This document shows, piece by piece, positions 1 through 7,562 of a stretch of 37,200 nt of DNA. Where the stretch lies: the NCBI GenBank assembly GCA_035764445.1, contig DASTZF010000414.1, positions 1 to 37,200 of the forward strand, read 5' to 3'. Positions within the stretch are counted from its first letter, which is position 1. The number at the start of each line of letters is the position of its first letter. The position numbers and the translations under genes are program-made. The DNA is from JAEUPI01 sp035764445. GTDB lineage: Bacteria > Pseudomonadota > Gammaproteobacteria > Burkholderiales > Burkholderiaceae_C. The notes under the pieces are model-generated. The model was not told where the DNA came from. It did no database searches and saw only the letters and a list, made by a program, of their open reading frames with translations.

Positions 1-67
1 TGACGGTCACCCCACGGTCACGACGCGGGTGCTACAAGGTTCGCGTCGACGACGAAGGAGCACCGTC

Positions 68-1141
68 ATGGCCGTCATCAAGGTCGCGAGCTGGAACCTG
101 CAGAACCTGTTCGACATCACCGCGTCGGACATCGCTGCCGATCTGGAGTTCACGCCTGCGCAGGGCTGGGACGCCGAGGCGCTCGACAAGAAGCTGACCA
201 GCCTGGCCACCGTGATCAAGGGAATGCACGGCGGCAGCGGGCCCGATCTGCTCGGCATCGTCGAGGTCGAGACCAAGGAGTTGCTCGACGAGTTGGTCGC
301 GCGCACCGGCCTCGCGCACCTGAAAGTGGCGCATGTCGACAGCCCCGACATCCGCGGCATCGACACCTCGCTCGTCTACTCGGGTGATCTGTTCGAGCTC
401 GGCGGCCAACCGGTGGGGCACTTGATGCACCTGCGCCACCCCACGCGCGACGTGTTCGAGGTGCCGCTGGTGCTCAAGTCCAACGGTGTCGGCCTGCGCG
501 TGTTCGTCAATCATTGGCCGTCGCGCCGCAACGGGCAGTTCGAGAGCGAGCCGCTGCGCATCGCGGTGGCCGAGAACTGCGCACGCCTGGTCGACCAGAT
601 GGTCAAGTTCACGCGCAGCGAATACCTGGCGATGCCCGACACCGACGCGACGCTGGCCGGGCTCAACGCGCGCTTCGACAGCAACGGCCTGTTCATGGGC
701 GACTTCAACGACGAGCCGTTCAGCCGCAGCATCGTCGACTACCTGCTCGCCGGCAAGGATGTCGACCACATCGAAGAGCCGGTGAAGAAGGCTACGGCCA
801 CCGACCACCCGGCGCGCCAGCACACGCCCACGCCGAGCGGCTACCTCGAGCTGAAGGCCTACCTGTTCAACTGCATGGGGCCGCTGGCGGGCGCGTCGGA
901 CACCGGCACGCTGACCTTCAGCCAAGGTACGAACACGATGAACCTGCTCGACCAGTTCATGATCACGCGTGGGCTGCTGTTCGGCCGCGCGGGCCTCAAG
1001 TTCACTCGCGACAGCGTGCGCATCTTCAAGCATCCGTCGATGACCAGCCACGGCAAGCAGCGGCCGATCGCGTTCGACAAGGAAACCAAGAAGGGCACCA
1101 GCGATCACTTCCCGATCGAGGCCGAGATCGAGATCCTGTAG
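68..1141 (+). CDS. Endonuclease/exonuclease/phosphatase family protein
   Basis: This 357-residue protein has the layout of the Mg-dependent EEP fold (DNase I / AP endonuclease / phosphatase superfamily). It opens with a strand ending in SWNLQNLF, has an early acidic site around IVEVE, then VNHWPSRR, the catalytic-type GDFNDEP segment in the middle, and ends with the hallmark SDHFPIEAEIE. No signal peptide is visible, so a cytoplasmic enzyme is likely. The ATG at 68 was chosen because GAAGGAG lies seven bases upstream; an in-frame ATG at 29 has no ribosome site. It converges on ureD with a 16-base gap. The substrate (nucleic acid, phospholipid or inositol phosphate) cannot be told from sequence. 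Confidence 0.85.
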   Translation: MAVIKVASWNLQNLFDITASDIAADLEFTPAQGWDAEALDKKLTSLATVIKGMHGGSGPDLLGIVEVETKELLDELVARTGLAHLKVAHVDSPDIRGIDTSLVYSGDLFELGGQPVGHLMHLRHPTRDVFEVPLVLKSNGVGLRVFVNHWPSRRNGQFESEPLRIAVAENCARLVDQMVKFTRSEYLAMPDTDATLAGLNARFDSNGLFMGDFNDEPFSRSIVDYLLAGKDVDHIEEPVKKATATDHPARQHTPTPSGYLELKAYLFNCMGPLAGASDTGTLTFSQGTNTMNLLDQFMITRGLLFGRAGLKFTRDSVRIFKHPSMTSHGKQRPIAFDKETKKGTSDHFPIEAEIEIL

Positions 1142-1157
1142 CGCCGGGGTGCTCCGG

Positions 1158-2012
1158 TCAGGTGCGCCAGATGCGCGGCGCGGTGGCCTCCAGCCGCCAG
1201 GCCAACCGGCGCCACGCGCCGCGCACCGATTGCGCCAGCGCCATCGCCGGCTCGACACGATGCGCCAGCGCGCGCAGCACGATGACTCGCTGCTGCAGCG
1301 CCGTGACGCCGGCCGCGAGGTCCTCCGCATGCGCGCCGGCAGTGCACTCGCGCGCGGCGTTGACCAGGGCGTCGACGCGTGCGTCGGGCAGCGGCTGTCC
1401 GGCCGCGAACCACATCGTCAGCAGCGCGCTGCGACCGGCCAGTCCGAGCGGCGAACGCAGCAGCGTGGCGTCTGCACTGTCGATCACGCCACGCTCGAGC
1501 CACACACCGGGTAGTTCGAGTTGCTGCGTGAACCGCCCGGCGCTGAACGCCTCGCCGGCCGCCGGCAGACCGAGCGCCAGCAGGTCCCAGCCGATCATCT
1601 CGGCGTCGGCGGTGAGCTCGAAACGCGCATGGCTTGCGGCCAGGCAACCGCTGTGCGCGATCGCCTCCAGCGGCAGCCACTCGAGCCTTGCCGCCGTACC
1701 GAGGGTGGCGCGCACGTGCTGCTCGGCGAGGTCGCCGGCGCTGCGATAGAAGCGCGTGGCACCGGGTGTGGTGACCAGCGCATGCACGCGCGGCTGCAGA
1801 TCGAGCGCGATCTCGAGCCGATCACCGCCGACGATGCCGCCGGGCGGGTGCACCAGCACCTGGTGCGCAATCGCCGGCCCTTCGGGGTACAGCGTCTTCA
1901 GCACGCGCAGAGGCCCCTCGTGCGCCGCGTGCGCCACGCAGCGTCCGTGCTCGTCGAGCCGCACGGCGAGCTCGAGCTTGGCGTGCCACGTAGCCGCTGC
2001 GCCGTCGCTCAA
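1158..2012 (-). CDS. ureD: Urease accessory protein UreD (UreH)
   Basis: UreD is the scaffold that binds apo-urease and recruits UreF and UreG for nickel insertion. The 284-residue product carries family landmarks: LKTLYPEGP near the N terminus, HPPGGIVGGDRLEI, TTPGATRFYRS, and LEWLPLEAIAHSGC. Length is normal for UreD. I place the start at a TTG (2012-2010) whose last two bases begin the TGA of the upstream deaminase, giving a four-base TTGA overlap; no ATG or GTG lies in a sensible place. It is the last gene of a four-gene operon. The oddity is context: ureA, ureB, ureC and other accessory genes are absent on both sides, so it is separated from the urease cluster it must serve, or is a relic. 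Confidence 0.85.
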   Translation of the reverse strand: MSDGAAATWHAKLELAVRLDEHGRCVAHAAHEGPLRVLKTLYPEGPAIAHQVLVHPPGGIVGGDRLEIALDLQPRVHALVTTPGATRFYRSAGDLAEQHVRATLGTAARLEWLPLEAIAHSGCLAASHARFELTADAEMIGWDLLALGLPAAGEAFSAGRFTQQLELPGVWLERGVIDSADATLLRSPLGLAGRSALLTMWFAAGQPLPDARVDALVNAARECTAGAHAEDLAAGVTALQQRVIVLRALAHRVEPAMALAQSVRGAWRRLAWRLEATAPRIWRT

Positions 2013-2491
2013 CGCTGCTTCCAGAACCCGCGGTGCAGCGCAGCGATCTCGTCGTCGACCTCGGCCACCGGCCCGACCACCTGCACCGGCTTGTGGCCGC
2101 GATCTAACACCTCGCGACACGGCAGGTCGAGCGTCGGGTTCTGCGGGTGATCGCCGGTGTGCGCGAGCAGGCTGCGTTCGCTCACGCCGTACACCACGCT
2201 GCCGATGTGGGCCCAATAGATCGTGCCGGTACACATCGCGCACGGCTCGACGGTGGTCACGAGCGTGCACTGCCACAGCTGCTCGGGCGGGTACAGCCGC
2301 GCCGCCTCGCGCGCCAGCACCGCCTCGGCGTGGTTGACGGTGTCGACGTTGCCCTGCTCGAGCCACACGGTGTCGCCGTCGGGCGCGATCAGCAGCGCGC
2401 CGAACGGATGGTGGCCGGACGCCATCGCCGCGCGCGCGACGTCGTTGGCACGGCGCAAGTGGCGCAGCTGCTGTTGCAGCGTCAACGGCAT
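2009..2491 (-). CDS. Nucleoside/guanine deaminase (CDA fold)
   Basis: This 160-residue zinc-dependent deaminase has the two signature motifs of the cytidine deaminase fold: NHAEA (zinc His and proton-shuttle Glu) and EPCAMC (two zinc Cys). The segment GTIYWA after the second motif resembles guanine/nucleoside deaminases rather than TadA, which usually has GAILHAR there. A role converting guanine to xanthine would fit the purine-degrading genes a few kilobases away, but that is inference. The start ATG at 2491 has AAGG five bases upstream overlapping the stop of the previous gene; a longer start at 2515 would overlap that gene by 17 bases. Its TGA overlaps the ureD start. Confidence 0.82.
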   Translation of the reverse strand: MPLTLQQQLRHLRRANDVARAAMASGHHPFGALLIAPDGDTVWLEQGNVDTVNHAEAVLAREAARLYPPEQLWQCTLVTTVEPCAMCTGTIYWAHIGSVVYGVSERSLLAHTGDHPQNPTLDLPCREVLDRGHKPVQVVGPVAEVDDEIAALHRGFWKQR

Positions 2492-2498
2492 CGTGCCT

Positions 2499-3206
2499 TC
2501 AGCCGCCGAGCGCAATGATGATCAGCTCGACGATCATCCCCAGCACCACCAGCGCAAGCCCCGCCAGCCACGGCCGACGCACGCCGGCGTAGCGGCCCCA
2601 GACGACGCCGCAGTAGAACATCATCACCATCGCGATCGCGGCCGACACGCGCATCGCGAACTTCACGTCCGTGGTGAAGAAGAACGGCAGCACCACCGGG
2701 AACGTCGACGCAAACACCAGCAGGAAGATGCCGAACGCCGCCTTGAGGTCGTGTCCGGTCACGCTGGGCTTCGGGCTCGCATGCGCCGGCTGCTCGATCA
2801 GCCAGCGGCGCACGCGCTCCAGCGTGGTCGTGTCGAGAGCAGCAGCCAATGGCCCCATGTGATCGGCGATCGCGCGCTGCGACTGGTCGGACTGCGTGCT
2901 GTGGCGCACGGCTGCGAACAGCGTGGCACTGCGCGCACGCGTGACCAGCGTGCGCAGGATGTACATCACCGCATCGACGAAGCCCCACGCGATGTTGCAG
3001 CCGATCGCTGCGATCAGCATCGTGCGCACGTCCTCGCGACCGGCGGTGGCCGCGCTCAGCGTGCCGGTGAAGGTCATCACCATGAACAGGCCGAACAGGA
3101 TCTCCGATACGCGATCGATCGGATCGAGGATGCGGCCGTCGCTGGCAGCCAGCATCGCGGACGCTGCCTGAGCGGGTGCCTGATCTTCCAGAGGCGACGC
3201 GGCCAT
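2499..3206 (-). CDS. VIT1/CCC1-like integral membrane protein
   Basis: A 235-residue membrane protein with about five hydrophobic segments: two near residues 35-75 (FGLFMVMTFTGTLSAA and MLIAAIGCNIAWGFVDAVMYIL) and three in the C-terminal half. The segment DRVSEILFGLFMVMTFTGTLS resembles bacterial proteins annotated as VIT1/CCC1 family, which in eukaryotes move Fe2+ or Mn2+ into vacuoles. Transport activity here is inference. The ATG at 3206 follows the acetyltransferase stop by two bases, so the pair is probably translationally coupled. The open frame continues upstream, but that part lies within the acetyltransferase gene in another frame and is not coding. Confidence 0.7.
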   Translation of the reverse strand: MAASPLEDQAPAQAASAMLAASDGRILDPIDRVSEILFGLFMVMTFTGTLSAATAGREDVRTMLIAAIGCNIAWGFVDAVMYILRTLVTRARSATLFAAVRHSTQSDQSQRAIADHMGPLAAALDTTTLERVRRWLIEQPAHASPKPSVTGHDLKAAFGIFLLVFASTFPVVLPFFFTTDVKFAMRVSAAIAMVMMFYCGVVWGRYAGVRRPWLAGLALVVLGMIVELIIIALGG

Positions 3207-3208
3207 CG

Positions 3209-3766
3209 TCAGCTCCCTGCCGGCGTGAGATCCATCGTGACGTGGACCACGCCACCCTCGCTGTGCCTGCGCATCGGCAGGCCGCAGCGCTGGAACACCG
3301 TCAGCATCGCGGTGTTGCCGGACAGCACGTCGGCCTCGAAATGCACGATGCCGTGCCGGCGCGCCAGTCCGGTGAGGGCGGCGAATAGCCGCGTGGCCAG
3401 CCCCTGGCCCTGGTAGTCCTCTTCGACCGTGAAGGCGACTTCCGCCGTCTTCGCGCCCTCGCTGCCCCGGGTGACCACGTAGGTGGCGGCGGCGATCACC
3501 GTCTCGTCGTCGCCTTCGCCGAGGGTCGCCACCAGGCCGGCCAGGTGGTCGAAGTCGATGTCGGCGATGCGGTCGAGCGTCTTGGCCGGGATCTCTTTGC
3601 GATACGAAAAGAAGCGGGTGTAGATCGTGCTGGCGTCGAGCTTGCTGAACGCGGTGACGATCCGCTCGCGATCGTCGGGGTGCATGACGCGGATCGTCAC
3701 CGGCGTGCCGTCGCGCAAGGTGCCGGCCTGGGTGAATCGGCGGTCGTCGCCCACGTCGTCGGTCAT
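3209..3766 (-). CDS. GNAT family N-acetyltransferase
   Basis: The 185-residue protein has the GNAT fold: an N-terminal GTPVTIRVMHPDDRERI strand-helix, then TIYTRFFSYRKEIP, and the acetyl-CoA pyrophosphate loop DYQGQGLATRLF (Q-x-x-G-x-G/A type) around residue 125, then an FEADVLSGNTAML segment. The TRFFS segment is shared with the acetyltransferase domain of Pat-type protein lysine acetylases, but the acyl-CoA synthetase-like part is absent. The ATG at 3766 is preceded by a strong AGGAGG. It is the first gene of the operon ending in ureD; the 113-base gap to the divergent DUF3047 gene should hold its promoter. The substrate is unknown. Confidence 0.85.
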   Translation of the reverse strand: MTDDVGDDRRFTQAGTLRDGTPVTIRVMHPDDRERIVTAFSKLDASTIYTRFFSYRKEIPAKTLDRIADIDFDHLAGLVATLGEGDDETVIAAATYVVTRGSEGAKTAEVAFTVEEDYQGQGLATRLFAALTGLARRHGIVHFEADVLSGNTAMLTVFQRCGLPMRRHSEGGVVHVTMDLTPAGS

Positions 3767-3879
3767 GCTGTCCTCCTGGCGCCGCAGCGCATGGCACGCA
3801 ACGGACCGCGTCTCGCCGCGAGCCGCGCGATGATAGCGCCGGGCGTCGTCGGCGATGCCGGTGCTAGCATCGCCGCCCG

Positions 3880-4626
3880 ATGCATGCCACCACGCACTCG
3901 CTGTCTTCGTTCTGCCTAGGGGCGGCCGCGCTGGCGGTCGCGCTGAGCATGGGTGCTGCGCGCGCAGCCGATTGTCAGCCGCGTGATCTGCCCGCGCTCG
4001 GCGATGCGAACGCCTGGAAGCACGGGCCACTGTCCAAGCTGAAGCGCGACACGCAGTACCGCATCGAGTCCGACAGCGGTCAGTCGGTGCTGCACGCCAT
4101 CGCCGACAGCTCGGCATCCGCGTGGGTCCACCTGAAGCGCACCGACATCGCCGCCACGCCGATGCTCGAATGGCGCTGGCGCACGCCGGCGTTGATCGTC
4201 GGTGCGGCCAACGAGGACCCCAAGCGCGAGGATGCCCCGGTGCGCGTGATCATCGGCTTCGACGGCGACAAATCCAAGCTGCCCGAGAAGGAGCAGCGTT
4301 ACTTCGAGCGCATCAAGCGCCTCACCGGGCGCGACATGCCGTACGCGATGCTGATGTACATCTGGGACAACCGCAATCCGGTGGACATGGTCGTACCCAG
4401 CGCGCACACGTCGCGCATCAAGATGATCGTCGTCGAAAGCGGGAGCGCCGGTGTCGGGGATTGGCGCAGCTACCGGCGCAACCTGGCGCAGGACTACGAG
4501 CGTGCGTTCGGCGAGAGGCCGGGCGCGGTGCTCGGCTTCGGGCTGATGACCGACACCGACAACACCGGCGAGAAGGCCGAGGGCTTCTACGGCGCGCTGC
4601 GCCTGGGTTGCGCCGGCGCGAAGTAG
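3880..4626 (+). CDS. Exported DUF3047 domain protein
   Basis: A 248-residue secreted protein. It begins with a signal peptide (hydrophobic LGAAALAVALSMGAARA, likely cut before ADCQP). The rest matches the DUF3047 family: LEWRWRTP, DDAP-like REDAPVRVIIGFDGD, MLMYIWDNRNPVDMVV, RIKMIVVESG and a C-terminal DTDNTGEKAEGFYG. The family has no established function; members are periplasmic beta-rich proteins. The gene stands alone, divergent from the acetyltransferase operon and convergent with the NCS1 permease. ATG at 3880 gives the best signal peptide. Confidence 0.85.
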   Translation: MHATTHSLSSFCLGAAALAVALSMGAARAADCQPRDLPALGDANAWKHGPLSKLKRDTQYRIESDSGQSVLHAIADSSASAWVHLKRTDIAATPMLEWRWRTPALIVGAANEDPKREDAPVRVIIGFDGDKSKLPEKEQRYFERIKRLTGRDMPYAMLMYIWDNRNPVDMVVPSAHTSRIKMIVVESGSAGVGDWRSYRRNLAQDYERAFGERPGAVLGFGLMTDTDNTGEKAEGFYGALRLGCAGAK

Positions 4627-4630
4627 GGCC

Positions 4631-4650
4631 GCACCGCCGACGGTCGGTGC
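4631..4650. terminator. Possible bidirectional hairpin between convergent genes
   Basis: The 39-base gap between the DUF3047 stop and the permease stop contains GCAC...CGAC pairing with GTCGGTGC, including a perfect CCGAC-G-GTCGG core. No T-run follows on either strand, so this is only a weak terminator candidate. Confidence 0.3.
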
Positions 4651-4665
4651 AGCCCGCCGCGCGCA

Positions 4666-6117
4666 CTACGCCGTCTTGTGCGCCACCTGCGGCGCGACGC
4701 GGAAGATCGCCAGATACACCGCGCCGCCGATCGCCACGCCGAAGAACCAGCCCCAGACGCCCCACCAGCTCGGCAGCAGCGTCGTGAAGTTGGGCAGGAT
4801 GCTCGAGAACAGCGCCCCGATGCCCGCCGCGATGAAGGCGGCGACGTTCCAGCCGCCCTGGTACCGGTAAGGGCCCTGCTCGCGGTAAAGCCCTTCGACG
4901 TCGAGCGCGCCTTTGCGGATCAGGTAGTAGTCGGCGAGGATCACGCCCAGCAGCGGCCCCATCGTGGCGCCGATCGCGCCGACGAACGCGGCCGCGCCGC
5001 CTTCCCACGGCGCGAACGGGTACAGCACCAGCGCGATCAGCGCGGCGATGTAGCCGCCCTTCTTGAAGTTGATCTGCTTCGGGAAGACATTCGCGAAATC
5101 GAACGCCGGTGACACGAAGTTGGCCACCACGTTGATGCCCAGCGTCGCCACCGCGAAGGTGACCGCCGCCAGCAGCGCCAGGAACCAGCTGTCGAACTTG
5201 GCCGAGATCTGGTCGGGGTGCAGCAGCACTTCGCCGTAGACCTGGAACGCGGCGATCGTCGTGACGCCGGCGACCAGCGAGAACAGCAGCAGGTTGACCG
5301 GCAGGCCCCACAGGTTGCCTTTACGCACCGCAGCCTCGTCGCGCGCGTAGCGCGAGAAGTCGCAGAAGTTCAAGTACAGCGCCGCGAAGTAGGTGACCCA
5401 GGTCGCGGCCACCGCCGCCAGCGCCGCGAACGAGCCCGGTTCGCCAGGCACGCCGGCATCCTTGGTCTTCGCCAGCAGCACGTCCATCGGGATCTGGTGG
5501 CTGAACGAGAAGCCGCCGGCCTTCACGCACAACGCGATGGCCAGGATCAGCATCATGATCCACACCGCCGGGCCGGCCCAGTCCTGGAAGCGCCGCACGG
5601 TCTCCATGCCACGCTGGATGATCAGCAGCTGCAGCGCCCACACCACGACGAAGCAGATCACCTCGAGCCCCGAGTGGCCGAGCAGATGCGTGCCCTTGTG
5701 GAACGCCATCAGGCTGTCGGAGCGGATCAGCAGCGCCACGATCGCGCCCGACGCCGCGCTGGTCTGCGCGCCGTACCAGAAGCAGGCGACGATCGCTCGC
5801 ACCAGCGCAGGTACGTTGGCGCCCCAGATGCCGAACGATGCCCGCGCCAGCACCGGATAGGGCACGCCGGTCTTGACGCCGGCGATGCCGATCAGGTTCA
5901 TCAGGAAGAAGATCACCAGCGAGCCGATGCCGATGGCGATGATGAAGTTGAGGAAGTTGCCGCACAGCAGGAACAGGCTCGCTGCGAGGTAGTAGCCCCA
6001 CAGGCTGTGCACGTCGGATGTCCAGACATTGAAGATGCTGAACGCGCCCCATTTGCGCTCGCGTGCCGGGGCCAGGTCTTCGTTGTAGAGGGCCGGTGAT
6101 GCGTTGGGGATGCTCAT
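4666..6117 (-). CDS. NCS1 nucleobase/allantoin:cation symporter
   Basis: A 483-residue inner-membrane transporter with about twelve hydrophobic segments. NCS1 landmarks are clear: NEDLAP near the N terminus, IFNVWTSDVHSLWGYY at the first helix, GVPYPVLARASFGIWGANVPALVRA, CDFSRYARD in the middle, and NFVSPAFDFANVFPKQINF. Family members carry uracil, hydantoin, allantoin, cytosine or purines with Na+ or H+. As the last gene of the puuE / uraD-allC / M20 operon, allantoin or another ureide/purine is the likely cargo (inference). ATG at 6117 has AGGAG upstream. A 65-base gap separates it from the M20 gene. Confidence 0.88.
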   Translation of the reverse strand: MSIPNASPALYNEDLAPARERKWGAFSIFNVWTSDVHSLWGYYLAASLFLLCGNFLNFIIAIGIGSLVIFFLMNLIGIAGVKTGVPYPVLARASFGIWGANVPALVRAIVACFWYGAQTSAASGAIVALLIRSDSLMAFHKGTHLLGHSGLEVICFVVVWALQLLIIQRGMETVRRFQDWAGPAVWIMMLILAIALCVKAGGFSFSHQIPMDVLLAKTKDAGVPGEPGSFAALAAVAATWVTYFAALYLNFCDFSRYARDEAAVRKGNLWGLPVNLLLFSLVAGVTTIAAFQVYGEVLLHPDQISAKFDSWFLALLAAVTFAVATLGINVVANFVSPAFDFANVFPKQINFKKGGYIAALIALVLYPFAPWEGGAAAFVGAIGATMGPLLGVILADYYLIRKGALDVEGLYREQGPYRYQGGWNVAAFIAAGIGALFSSILPNFTTLLPSWWGVWGWFFGVAIGGAVYLAIFRVAPQVAHKTA

Positions 6118-6182
6118 GGCTGTTTTCTCCTCTCAGACCATCGTCGATGAACGGCGTGAACTCCTCGCGACAACTCCTTCCG

Positions 6183-7562
6183 TTACGTTAGCAAGTCATG
6201 CAATGTGCGTGCCACGACCTGGGTAGCGCGCCGCAGGTCCTCGAGCACCAAGTGCTCGTCGGCGCGCTTGGCGTTGGACTCCAGCACCGTGCGCGGGCCG
6301 GCACCGTAGATCACCGCCGGGATGCCGAGCGCGCCGTACAAGCGCACGTCGGTGTACAGCGGCGTGCCCGATACCGGAATCGCCTCGCCGAACACCGTCA
6401 GCGCGTGCCGCTGCAGCGCGCTGACCAGCGCATGGTTGTTGGGCGACGGTTGCAAGGCCAGCGCCAGCAGCAGCCGCTTGATCTCGAGCCGGATGCCCGG
6501 TGAGCGGGCGACCGTCGAGGTGATCAGCTCGCGCACCTCGGCCTCGACCTGCGACGCGTCTTCTTCGGGGATCATGCGGCGGTCGAGCTTCAGCACCACC
6601 TTGCCCGGGATCACGTTGGTGTTGGTGCCACCCTCGATGCGTCCGACGTTGAGGTACGGGTGTTCGATGCCCGGCACCTTCGAGCGCCGCGTGCGGAGCA
6701 GGTCGTTGTACGCATACAGCGCCGTCAACAGCTGGTTGGCCGCCTGCAGTGCATCGACGCCGGTGTTCGGATACGCCGCGTGGCTGGCCAAGCCGTGCAG
6801 CGTGACCTCGAGCTGCAGGCAACCGTTGTGCGCCACCACCACCTGGTAGCTGAAGCCCGCGGCGATCAGCACGTCGGGCTGCGTGAGGCCCAGATTGAGC
6901 AGCCAGCCGGGCCCGAGCTCGCCGCCGAACTCCTCGTCGTAGGTGAAGTGCAGCTCGACGGCGCCGCGGTGCGCGGCGCCGCGGTCGATCAGCGCGCGCA
7001 GCGCGTAGGTGTAGGTCGCGAAGTCGCTCTTGCTGACCGCCGCCGCGCGCCCGTAGAGCTTGCCGTCGGCGATCTCGGCGCGATACGGATGACGCGTCCA
7101 GCCGTCGCCGGGCGGCACCACGTCGCCGTGCGCGTTGAGCGCGATCGTCGGCCCGTCGCCGAAGCGGTGTCGAACGATCAGGTTGGTGATCGACTGCAGG
7201 CCTGCGTTCCTCGCCACCGCATCGGGCACTTTGTGGCGCTCGACGGTGAAGCCCATCATGCCGAGCATCTCGGCCGTGCGCTCGGCGTGCGGCGCGTTGT
7301 GACCCGGCGGCGTGTCGGTCGGCACGCGCACCAGCTCCTGCAGGAAGCGCACCTCCTCGTCGAAGTGCTGGTCCACCCAGCGATCCAGCTGCTGGTAGAC
7401 ATCGTCTGCCTGGGTCGCGCGTGGCTCGGCCACGGCGCCCGGCACCGGGCGGGTGTCGCCCAGCACGGGCCGTGTGTCGTCGCTGCCGGGCACCGGCCGC
7501 GTCTCGTCGTTGTCGGGTTTCGCTCGCCCGGCCTGGATCGTGCCCTTCGGTGCGCCGCTCAT
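6183..7562 (-). CDS. M20 family metallo-hydrolase (ArgE/DapE-like)
   Basis: A 459-residue zinc amidohydrolase of the M20 family. Zinc and catalytic landmarks are LNAHGDVVPPGDGW (H145, D147) and TYDEEFGGELGPG (E210, E211), followed by the dimerisation region starting near ASHAAYPNTG and a C-terminal PLYTDVRLYGALGIPA. The usual bridging Asp of the GRGAxDMK motif appears as Val176 (GRAAAVSKSD), though Asp180 is near. Residues 19-42 form a Pro-rich extension with three copies of a TRPVPG-like unit not expected in M20 enzymes. The ATG overlaps the fusion gene's stop (ATGA), so they are translationally coupled. The position suggests a step in ureide breakdown or a linked carbamoyl/acyl amino acid; the substrate is not known. 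Confidence 0.82.
   Translation of the reverse strand: MSGAPKGTIQAGRAKPDNDETRPVPGSDDTRPVLGDTRPVPGAVAEPRATQADDVYQQLDRWVDQHFDEEVRFLQELVRVPTDTPPGHNAPHAERTAEMLGMMGFTVERHKVPDAVARNAGLQSITNLIVRHRFGDGPTIALNAHGDVVPPGDGWTRHPYRAEIADGKLYGRAAAVSKSDFATYTYALRALIDRGAAHRGAVELHFTYDEEFGGELGPGWLLNLGLTQPDVLIAAGFSYQVVVAHNGCLQLEVTLHGLASHAAYPNTGVDALQAANQLLTALYAYNDLLRTRRSKVPGIEHPYLNVGRIEGGTNTNVIPGKVVLKLDRRMIPEEDASQVEAEVRELITSTVARSPGIRLEIKRLLLALALQPSPNNHALVSALQRHALTVFGEAIPVSGTPLYTDVRLYGALGIPAVIYGAGPRTVLESNAKRADEHLVLEDLRRATQVVARTLHDLLT
7437..7508 (-). repeat. In-frame TRPVPG minisatellite in the M20 gene
   Basis: Codons 19-42 of the M20 gene encode three successive units: ETRPVPGSD, DTRPVLG and DTRPVPG. The DNA is repetitive too (related GGGTGTCGCCCAG / CGTGTGTCGTCGC / CGCGTCTCGTCGT stretches on the plus strand). 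Units are a multiple of three, so copy changes would not break the frame. Confidence 0.75.

Noticed and set aside
1..67. Direct repeat ACGGTCAC...ACGGTCAC at the window start as an operator
   Set aside because: Only two short copies at the cut edge of the window; too little context to support a site.
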